Below are positions 18,353 through 25,169 of a stretch of 64,000 nt of DNA, in pieces; position 1 is the first letter of the stretch, and each line of letters begins with the position of its first letter. The stretch lies in contig NZ_SJSO01000002.1 in the NCBI RefSeq assembly GCF_004331735.1, positions 1-64,000 of the forward strand, read 5' to 3'. A program made the translations under genes and the position numbers. This DNA comes from Pedobacter psychrodurus. Lineage in GTDB: Bacteria > Bacteroidota > Bacteroidia > Sphingobacteriales > Sphingobacteriaceae. The notes beneath the pieces were generated by a model that was not told the DNA's origin, did not search any database, and worked only from the letters and a program-made list of their open reading frames with translations.

Positions 18353-18654
18353 TAAGCAAATTCATTTTGTTGTTCTTGTATTCTGGCAATCTGCAAATCA
18401 TAAGCGGTTTGCAGATTATACCAGTACTCAGCACTGATACCCAATTGCTTTTCAATTTTGAGCGCAAGTTGTGCAGAAATGTTTCTTTTGCCTGCAAAAA
18501 TAAGGCTTAAATTATTGGGAAAAATATCTAAAGCTTCTGCAAAATCTTTTTTGACAATGCCCCTTTCTTCTATTTCTTCCAATAAAAACTCCCCTGGATG
18601 GAAAGCCTGAATTTCAATTTCAGCACCTTTAGAATTAAAGACCTGATTATTCAT
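18352..18654 (-). CDS. higA: HigA-type antitoxin, helix-turn-helix (XRE) protein
   Basis: A 100-residue protein of the HigA addiction-antitoxin type. HPGEFLLEEIEERGIVKKDFAEAL is the usual N-terminal signature of the family and is followed by the helix-turn-helix (LSLIFAGKRNISAQLALKIEKQLG) and the tail AEYWYNLQTAYDLQIA. It should neutralise the toxin encoded upstream and repress the shared promoter. It lies 68 bases downstream of the toxin gene, unusually far for such a pair, and the gap is occupied by a strong hairpin. The pair sits inside PUL 1 against the direction of the PUL genes. Confidence 0.9.
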   Translation of the reverse strand: MNNQVFNSKGAEIEIQAFHPGEFLLEEIEERGIVKKDFAEALDIFPNNLSLIFAGKRNISAQLALKIEKQLGISAEYWYNLQTAYDLQIARIQEQQNEFA

Positions 18655-18668
18655 GATTTGTGGTATTA

Positions 18669-18704
18669 AATATTGCCTCAGCTCCCGAAAGCTGAGGCAA
18701 TATT
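18669..18704 (-). promoter_or_regulatory. Perfect 15-bp hairpin between toxin and antitoxin genes
   Basis: Arms AATATTGCCTCAGCT and AGCTGAGGCAATATT pair without mismatch around the loop CCCGAA. No U-tract follows on the minus strand, so it is not a standard terminator. In the higBA transcript it could shield the mRNA, set a processing point, or alter the toxin/antitoxin ratio. As DNA it could also be an operator. Confidence 0.75.
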
Positions 18705-18722
18705 GTGACGGCCAGAGGCCAA

Positions 18723-19031
18723 TTAAGCATAATGGTTATTGATTTCTTCAATTATCATTATTTCAAGACGATCATCTTTTCCGATTTCAAAAATAAGCCG
18801 GTAAGCTTTATTTAAACGGATAGAATACTTATCCTTGAATTTCTTCTCTTTTAACTTTTCGAAGTGCAGGGATTTGATTTGTCTCAGATCCTGCGTTCCT
18901 TTTGCACCCTTAACCTGAAAAATTCTCTTTTTGTAAGCAATTACTACTTCTTCTGGGAATTTAGGTTTTCCGGTAAATTTTTTGTTTTCAGCGAGCTCCT
19001 CCAGATACTCGTCTCGAAAATGAATTTCCAT
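18723..19031 (-). CDS. higB: HigB/RelE-ParE superfamily toxin
   Basis: A 102-residue basic protein immediately upstream of the HigA-type antitoxin, giving the toxin-first order typical of hig modules. The sequence IRLNKAYRLIFEIGKDDRLEIMIIEEINNHY matches the C-terminal strands of RelE-fold ribosome-dependent mRNA interferases, and the middle is Lys-rich (LHFEKLKEKKFKDKYS). Family knowledge suggests it cleaves mRNA on the ribosome. The ATG at 19031 is clear. A 22-bp perfect inverted repeat lies about 140 bases upstream. The pair may stabilise the PUL region or be a neutral passenger. Confidence 0.85.
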   Translation of the reverse strand: MEIHFRDEYLEELAENKKFTGKPKFPEEVVIAYKKRIFQVKGAKGTQDLRQIKSLHFEKLKEKKFKDKYSIRLNKAYRLIFEIGKDDRLEIMIIEEINNHYA

Positions 19032-19170
19032 AATCTACGTTTTAATTTTTTTGTCTACCATTCTGTAATTCTCCTATTTTATTCGTTCACAATAAGTTTT
19101 TTAACTCTATAATAACTGTTTGTTTAGTGGTTACAATTATTATATAGTAAATGTATAAAAAATATATTTA

Positions 19171-19221
19171 TTATCATTATTTGATAATTATCTATTTTTG
19201 ATAATTATCAAATAATGATAA
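19171..19221. promoter_or_regulatory. Perfect 22-bp inverted repeat in the higB / GH106 divergent region
   Basis: The arms 19171-19192 and 19200-19221 are exact reverse complements separated by TATTTTT. Each arm contains the smaller palindrome GATAATTATC. It is very AT-rich and sits between the divergent higB (19031) and GH106 (19418) genes. It could be a high-affinity operator for a dimeric repressor such as HigA, a cruciform, or the scar of a mobile element. Confidence 0.75.
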
Positions 19222-19317
19222 ATTGATGACTTTTTTGATGTTGATATTTTAAATTATATTTATCAAAAACCGCAAAATAAAATGCATTTCGGTAAAAACA
19301 GCTGATCTGAATTATGA

Positions 19318-19325
19318 TATATTTG
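19318..19325 (+). promoter_or_regulatory. Possible -7 promoter box for the GH106 gene
   Basis: TATATTTG matches the Bacteroidota sigma-ABfr -7 consensus TAnnTTTG and would place transcription start roughly 85 bases before the GH106 ATG. No convincing -33 TTTG is seen at the usual distance, so this is weak. The GH106 and GH43 pair needs its own promoter because a terminator and higBA separate it from the upstream PUL genes. Confidence 0.3.
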
Positions 19326-19417
19326 TTAATAAAACGATTTACTTGCAGATTGCTTAATGAAGTAGTGCCACATTTGGCGTAAGCTGATTTTTAACCAAAT
19401 ATAAGATATACCGAAAA

Positions 19418-22400
19418 ATGAAAGCGCTCAACTATTCAAACCCCATGGCATTTTTGAGAAATAAATATGTTTATCTGATTTTATGCTTTTTTGCGACCAA
19501 CGTTGTAAAATCGCAGATCAATGTGCCAAAACAGCGTGTAAGTGAAATGAAGGCTAACTTCCTCCTTCCAAAGGATAGCTATAAACCTGGGGTATACTGG
19601 TATTTTATGGATGGGAACCTTTCTAAAGAATCGATAAGCAAAGATCTCGAATCCATGAAAAAAGCCGGTATCGGTAACCTGGTTTTTCTGGAAGTTAATG
19701 TGGGTATACCCCGCGGCAAAGTAGATTTTTTAAGCAAGCAGTGGATCAATCTTTTTGCACATGCAGAAAGAGAAGCCAGGCGGCTTGGCATCGAGATCAC
19801 TTTAGGTATTGGACCGGGATGGACAGGAAGCGGTGGGCCTTGGGTAAAAGCCGAGGAATCTATGCAGCACCTTGTTTCCAGTCAGGTAGTGGTTTCATCG
19901 GCAGATAAAGGCAAGATTATATTGCCAGTCCCTAAGCCAAAAAGGCCATTTTTCGGTGAAGACAATCTTACCGTTGATTTTAAAAAGGACTGGATGGCTT
20001 ATTATAAGGATGTGGCGGTGCTAGCTTTTCCTTTTGAAGAACAAATAACCAAAATAGCGGATATTGATGAAAAGTCCCTTTACTACCGTGCACCTTATAG
20101 TTCTGGAACGGTAAAACCCTATCTTCCCTCTCGAATTGCCATGCAGACAGGAAAAGGCATAGAAAAATCAGCTATTTTAGATCTCACTTCCAAAATGTCT
20201 TCAGATGGTGCGCTGAACTGGACGCCGCCTTCCGGTAAATGGACGGTTATGCGCTTTGGTGCACGCAATAACGGGGCGATAACCAGGCCGGCACCCGTTC
20301 CGGGTCTTGGCTTTGAATCTGATAAATTCGATACCCTTGCGTTAAACCATCATTTGGATACCTATGTGGGTAAACTGTTAGGTAGTATAAACAAAACCAG
20401 GAAGGATATCCCGGGTGGGCTTAAGCGGCTGCATATGGACAGCTGGGAAATGGGCGCACAGAACTGGACAGGCAATTTTAGGCTAGCTTTTATCAAAAGC
20501 AGGGGCTACGATCCGCTAAAATATTTTCCTGTCTATTCAGGGAATGTTGTAGGTAGTTTGCAAGAAAGCGAACGCTTTTTATGGGACCTGAGAGAGACTG
20601 CTCAGGAACTTATTCTGAAAAACCACGCAGAACAGGTAAAAGCTTATGCGCATCGTCATGGCTTATCCCTTTCCATTGAGCCTTATGACATGAACCCAAC
20701 CGCTGATCTTCGGCTTGGGGCGGTGGCAGATGTACCCATGGCCGAATTCTGGAGTAAGGGATTTGGATTCAATTCTACTTATAGTGTTATTGAGGCCACT
20801 TCGATAGGTCATGTGATGGGGCATTCGCTTATTCCGGCAGAAGCTTTTACCGCTCAGGATAATGAAGGTTGGAAACAACATCCAACCAGCATGAAAAACC
20901 AGGGAGACTGGGCATTTGCAGCTGGGGTGAACCGCTTCGTATACCACACCTTTCAGAATCAGTTTTTGCCAGATTCGCTCAAACCTGGGGCAACGATGGG
21001 GCCATATGGTGTACACTGGGATAGAAACCAGACCTGGTGGCCCATGGTAAATGCTTATCATGCCTATGTAAGCAGATGCCAGTACCTGTTGCAGCAGGGA
21101 AGAACCGTTGCCGACATTCTTTATCTTACTCCCGAAGGTTCACCGCATGTTTTTGTCCCTCCTTCTTCAGCGCTGAGAGGCGATACCCTGGCCGACCGCA
21201 GCGGTTATAATTTTGATGGGTGTGCGCCTGCACAGCTTATGAAAGCGTATGTAGAAAACCGCTATATTGTATTTCCAAGCGGTGCCAGATACCGCATACT
21301 GGTACTCCCCGAAAGTGAAACCATGACACCCGAACTGCTTACCAAGATTTCATCACTGATCAGTAATGGCGCAACCGTTATCGGCAACCCACCAAAGCGT
21401 TCACCGAGTTTGATAGGTTATCCCGGTTGTGATCAGCAGATTAAAAAGATCGTTCGCGAAATATGGGGGCAGGGGCAATTGCCCAAAACACAGGAGGCAA
21501 AACATTACGGTAAAGGAACAATCATCTGGGGAGAAGCGTTGCGTAAACAACAGGACCATCTTTATCCTCATTATGGGCAAACAGCTGAGCTACTGCATAA
21601 ATTACCATTGGAAGAGGATTTCGTTACAATGGCGCCTGTAAGATATACCCATCGTACCAACGGGAATTGGGACATTTATTTCCTTTCTAATACCAGCGAT
21701 AGCGCTATCAGTTTTAAAGCTGCTTTCAGGTCGGTAAAAGGCGCTCCGGAGATTTGGGATGCGGTTACTGCTAAGATTAAACAGGTAAGTGATTTCACTG
21801 TTACGAAAACAAAAACGATGATCCCGATAGCATTGGCGCCTTATCAGAGCTGCTTTGTGGTGTTTTCTAAGGAAAATCGCAATATGCAGGTAGCTGGTCT
21901 GCATGAAACACAGCACCAGGAACTGCTCACCCTCAAAGGACCATGGGGAGTGAGTTTTGACCCGAAATGGGGAGGACCAGAAAAAGTGGTTTTTGATTCC
22001 CTGTCTGATTGGTCTAAAAATAAACTTGAAGGCATCAAATATTATTCGGGGATTGCGGCCTACCACAAAACTTTTGATTTTAAAGCAGGTAAGCTTAAAG
22101 GAGAAACCTATCTGGAGCTTGGAAAGGTGAAGAACCTTGCCCGTGTAAGTCTTAATGGAAAAGTGGTTGGCGTGTTATGGACGTCGCCTTGGAAAATCGA
22201 TATTTCCGCTCAGGTTAAACCAGGGAAAAACGAACTCATTATAGAAATTGCCAACCTTTGGGCTAATCGGCTGATCGGTGATGAAGCAAAACCCGATGAT
22301 GGGATTGCCGGTGGCCAATGGCCGCAATGGTTGTTAAGCGGCAAGCCACGAACCAGTGGCAGATTTACCTTTACCACATCTAAGCAATACAGTTCAGATT

Positions 22401-22486
22401 CACCTTTATTGGAATCCGGACTTTTAGGTCCGGTCCGGATTATAAATGAAAGCATAAATATCAAAAAAGAAGTTAAACTCAGGTGA
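19418..22486 (+). CDS. Alpha-L-rhamnosidase-like glycoside hydrolase (GH106), secreted
   Basis: A 1022-residue enzyme with a signal peptide (core YVYLILCFFATNVVKSQ). The N-terminal text KPGVYWYFMDGNLSKESISKDLESMKKAGIGNLVFLEVN, then KRLHMDSWEMGAQNWT and LIPAEAFTAQDNEGWKQHP, are typical of GH106. The Glu residues in DSWE and PAEAF are probable catalytic or metal ligands. A C-terminal galactose-binding-like sheet follows (YLELGKVKNLARVSLNGKVVGVLWTSPW). GH106 enzymes release alpha-L-rhamnose from rhamnogalacturonan or rhamnosylated arabinogalactan, which is the best single clue to the PUL 1 substrate. The gene stands after higBA, probably with its own promoter. Confidence 0.85.
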   Translation: MKALNYSNPMAFLRNKYVYLILCFFATNVVKSQINVPKQRVSEMKANFLLPKDSYKPGVYWYFMDGNLSKESISKDLESMKKAGIGNLVFLEVNVGIPRGKVDFLSKQWINLFAHAEREARRLGIEITLGIGPGWTGSGGPWVKAEESMQHLVSSQVVVSSADKGKIILPVPKPKRPFFGEDNLTVDFKKDWMAYYKDVAVLAFPFEEQITKIADIDEKSLYYRAPYSSGTVKPYLPSRIAMQTGKGIEKSAILDLTSKMSSDGALNWTPPSGKWTVMRFGARNNGAITRPAPVPGLGFESDKFDTLALNHHLDTYVGKLLGSINKTRKDIPGGLKRLHMDSWEMGAQNWTGNFRLAFIKSRGYDPLKYFPVYSGNVVGSLQESERFLWDLRETAQELILKNHAEQVKAYAHRHGLSLSIEPYDMNPTADLRLGAVADVPMAEFWSKGFGFNSTYSVIEATSIGHVMGHSLIPAEAFTAQDNEGWKQHPTSMKNQGDWAFAAGVNRFVYHTFQNQFLPDSLKPGATMGPYGVHWDRNQTWWPMVNAYHAYVSRCQYLLQQGRTVADILYLTPEGSPHVFVPPSSALRGDTLADRSGYNFDGCAPAQLMKAYVENRYIVFPSGARYRILVLPESETMTPELLTKISSLISNGATVIGNPPKRSPSLIGYPGCDQQIKKIVREIWGQGQLPKTQEAKHYGKGTIIWGEALRKQQDHLYPHYGQTAELLHKLPLEEDFVTMAPVRYTHRTNGNWDIYFLSNTSDSAISFKAAFRSVKGAPEIWDAVTAKIKQVSDFTVTKTKTMIPIALAPYQSCFVVFSKENRNMQVAGLHETQHQELLTLKGPWGVSFDPKWGGPEKVVFDSLSDWSKNKLEGIKYYSGIAAYHKTFDFKAGKLKGETYLELGKVKNLARVSLNGKVVGVLWTSPWKIDISAQVKPGKNELIIEIANLWANRLIGDEAKPDDGIAGGQWPQWLLSGKPRTSGRFTFTTSKQYSSDSPLLESGLLGPVRIINESINIKKEVKLR

Positions 22487-22562
22487 TGTCCCTTTAGCGC
22501 TATAACAATTTTGAAATCGTGCCAGCAACTGGCCTTTAGTACAAAAAAAACTAAATAATAAA

Positions 22563-24068
22563 ATGAAGTCTTTAAAATACCTAATATTAGCGATAACAGT
22601 TAAACTGCTCCTGATCGCGAATCTTTTATCTGCACAGGTTGTTATAGCGCCGGTAATTGCCGGAGATTTTGCCGACCCTTCCATCATCAGGGCCAATAAC
22701 CAGTATTATGCCATCGGTACTTCTTCCGAATGGGCACCACATTTTCCTATTTATACTTCTAAGAATTTACTCGACTGGAAGCAGTCCGGATATGTTTTTG
22801 ACCATGCACCCCAATGGACTTCGGGTTCGTTCTGGGCGCCGGAATATGACTATCATGACAAAACCTATTTCATCTATTATACCGCAAGGCGAAAAAGCGA
22901 CAACGTTTCATGCATTGGCGTGGCAATTTCTAAATTTCCAGACCGGGGCTTTGTCGATAAAGGTGTAATAATCGATTACGGTAAAGAGTCGATCGATGCA
23001 TTTGTTTATCTCGATGGTGCTACAAGATATATTACCTTTAAAGCATATGGCCTTGATAAGCGGCCAATTGAAATTTTGGCTTATAAACTTTCGCAGGATG
23101 GTCTTCACATCGAAGGGGAACCTTTTTCGCTGCTTAAAGATGAACAGCGCATCGGTCTGGAGGGGCAGAGTATCCTGAAAAAAGATGGGTATTACTATCT
23201 TTTTTATTCTGCAGGAAACTGTTGTGGTGCGCAATGTGATTACAATGTAAGGGTTGCCAGATCAAAATCATTTGCCGGACCATATGAACTTTATCGGGCC
23301 AATCCCTTATTGGCAGAGAATGCGTACTGGAAATGTTCTGGTCACGGTACTTTTGTGAAAACAGCAGATGAAAAAAGTTATTACCTCTATCACGCCTATG
23401 ATAAAAATACCAATGTTTTTAGCGGCCGGCAGGGCATGCTGGCGCAATTGGTGTGGCCACAAAAAAATGCATGGCCGGCACTCAAAGCGCAAAGTGGACC
23501 AAACATTAATAATGATCTGAAAATTATCTTTACCCAATCCAATATCGATAAAAAATGGCAGTGGGATTTTAGGAACTCCTCTCCAAAAATTTCACAACTT
23601 AATGGCCAGATCCATTTATCGGGCGATATTAAAAAAGATAACCTAAGCGGAATCGCATTAACCGTTAGACCGGTATCAGGAGTTTTTGAAGTAACCACAA
23701 AAGTTAAAAATACAAACGATGCCTTAAAAGGTCTGGTGTATTATGGCGATGCCAATGCTGCTGTAGGCGTGGGTGTAACTGGAGATGAAGTAGAATTTTG
23801 GAAGGTAGATAATAAGGGCAGAACTGTGCTCTCGAAAACAAAGCTATCAGCAAAAGGCCAGGTAGAACTTAAAATGAAGGCCATGGCAGATTCAGGCCTG
23901 ATGGTGTTTTTTAAACAAGGAGATCAGGAATGGGAAAACCTTCCCTCAAAAGAAAAGTTTACTGGTAATTTTTTACCACAATGGGATAGGAGCCCACGTA
24001 TTGGTCTTCACTTTAAAGGAAATTCAGCGCAAAGGGCCTCTTTTTCATCCTTTGAATTAAAGTATTAA
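22563..24068 (+). CDS. Glycoside hydrolase family 43 with C-terminal beta-sandwich, secreted
   Basis: A 501-residue protein with signal peptide MKSLKYLILAITVKLLLIANLLSAQ. The GH43 propeller occupies roughly residues 30-310, with acids in DFADPSII, ESIDAFVYLDG and IGLEGQSIL. A Cys-rich loop (GNCCGAQC) follows the acid Glu. Residues about 325-500 form a concanavalin-like beta-sandwich (WQWDFRNSSPKISQLNGQIHLSG ... RIGLHFKGN), the accessory domain seen in many beta-xylosidase or arabinofuranosidase GH43 proteins. It follows GH106 by 76 bases and is the last PUL 1 gene. It is the only one of the three GH43 proteins here with the extra domain. Confidence 0.9.
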   Translation: MKSLKYLILAITVKLLLIANLLSAQVVIAPVIAGDFADPSIIRANNQYYAIGTSSEWAPHFPIYTSKNLLDWKQSGYVFDHAPQWTSGSFWAPEYDYHDKTYFIYYTARRKSDNVSCIGVAISKFPDRGFVDKGVIIDYGKESIDAFVYLDGATRYITFKAYGLDKRPIEILAYKLSQDGLHIEGEPFSLLKDEQRIGLEGQSILKKDGYYYLFYSAGNCCGAQCDYNVRVARSKSFAGPYELYRANPLLAENAYWKCSGHGTFVKTADEKSYYLYHAYDKNTNVFSGRQGMLAQLVWPQKNAWPALKAQSGPNINNDLKIIFTQSNIDKKWQWDFRNSSPKISQLNGQIHLSGDIKKDNLSGIALTVRPVSGVFEVTTKVKNTNDALKGLVYYGDANAAVGVGVTGDEVEFWKVDNKGRTVLSKTKLSAKGQVELKMKAMADSGLMVFFKQGDQEWENLPSKEKFTGNFLPQWDRSPRIGLHFKGNSAQRASFSSFELKY

Positions 24069-24072
24069 AATT

Positions 24073-24110
24073 GATCCAGTTGATGAATGTATAGATTTAT
24101 TAACTGGATC
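24073..24110 (+). terminator. Weak stem-loop after the last PUL 1 gene
   Basis: Arms GATCCAGTT and AACTGGATC pair over nine bases with a 20-base loop, directly after the GH43 stop. A short T-containing stretch follows but no long U-tract. It lies between converging genes and may act for both directions. Confidence 0.45.
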
Positions 24111-24141
24111 CAGTTTGTATGCTACAGGCCTTTATAGGAAG

Positions 24142-24963
24142 TTAGTTTTTCCCTTTCCAGTCTATAACCCTTAGTTCATCGCCAACACTGATAATTCCAG
24201 TATGCTGATGCAGCAGGTTCTGTCCGAACATGATTTTTTTGCCTACTGTGCGGTAACCGGCCAATGTTCTTAAAGGTTCCTGCCCTTTTTCGCCGGTTTG
24301 CTGATCGATGGTAATCAATACGCATCTTGCACATGGTTTTACCGCAGAAAACAGTACCTCGCCAATCTGAAAATTTTGAAAATTGTCTTCAACATGAGGC
24401 TCTCCACCTGTAAAAACAAAATTTGGGCGGAAACGGTCCATAAAAATTGGTTCCGTGAGCTTTTCGTTTAGTCCATCCAAAGAAGATTGGCCTATAATCA
24501 GACAGGGATAACCATCAGCAAAGCTTACTACCTCTTCATTCAAAGCATAATCCCGATCCACCAATCTCTTTTCAGTCAAAGGCATTTTTACCAATTTAAC
24601 CTTAAATTTAAGGAAATCAGAAAACCAATCGTTTACGCTTTTATTTACTTCAAGTGCCGTAGCGGTATCGTTCCAAATTACAACAGATATCTGTTCTCCT
24701 GTATCTTCATCCAATGAAAAGGATATGCTTTGCTCGGGTGATGTTTTATGAGAAACGGTTAATTTACCATCACTAATATTTACTTGCAGCAGTGCCAGTT
24801 CAAAATGTTTCCGCTGGGTAATAAATATGCCTTCTTCATCAACAAGCATCCATCTCCTGTCATACTGGAGCCCTTTCTCTTCGAGCTGGGCTTTTTCAAG
24901 TCGAATTCCGCCCAGCGATTTAATGGGATAGATGTTTATTTCGGAAAGGACAAATTTGCTCAT
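24142..24963 (-). CDS. MOSC domain protein (molybdenum cofactor sulfurase C-terminal type)
   Basis: A 273-residue cytosolic protein with an N-terminal MOSC beta-barrel domain (LSEINIYPIKSLGGIRLEKAQLEEKGLQYDRRWMLVD) and a MOSC domain. The latter carries the conserved Cys in VKPCARCVLITIDQQTG and the segment FMDRFRPNFVFTGGEPHVED. Relatives such as YcbX or mARC act in molybdenum-cofactor-dependent reduction of N-hydroxylated compounds. It is unrelated to the flanking PULs and appears monocistronic. The ATG at 24963 gives a normal length. Confidence 0.9.
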   Translation of the reverse strand: MSKFVLSEINIYPIKSLGGIRLEKAQLEEKGLQYDRRWMLVDEEGIFITQRKHFELALLQVNISDGKLTVSHKTSPEQSISFSLDEDTGEQISVVIWNDTATALEVNKSVNDWFSDFLKFKVKLVKMPLTEKRLVDRDYALNEEVVSFADGYPCLIIGQSSLDGLNEKLTEPIFMDRFRPNFVFTGGEPHVEDNFQNFQIGEVLFSAVKPCARCVLITIDQQTGEKGQEPLRTLAGYRTVGKKIMFGQNLLHQHTGIISVGDELRVIDWKGKN

Positions 24964-25044
24964 GTTGTAAAGGTAAAAAACACATTTTGATTTATCGGTC
25001 TAATGTTTTGCTTTAGTGAGTTTCATCCGTGTACGAAAATTCAC

Positions 25045-25085
25045 TTCCTCCGTCATACTGAAGTTGTTTCAGCATCCATCATGCA
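25045..25085. repeat. Fragment of the CGTCAT-CTGAA-TTGTTTCAGCAT repeat family
   Basis: The segment CGTCATACTGAAGTTGTTTC, followed by AGCATC, occurs in the 205-base gap between the MOSC and MscS genes. Related pieces are seen near 6484, at 38228-38263 (opposite strand) and near 45786. It looks like a decayed dispersed repeat. Confidence 0.5.
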
Positions 25086-25169
25086 TTTTTACATGTGCTC
25101 AAAATCTGAACACATTACGGCCATATGTCCAGATTTAAAGAAAAATTGGACATATTGCAACAATGCTTA

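Noticed and set aside
22424..22696. Minus-strand 90-codon frame across the GH106/GH43 junction
   Set aside because: It overlaps two well-supported genes and encodes nothing recognisable.
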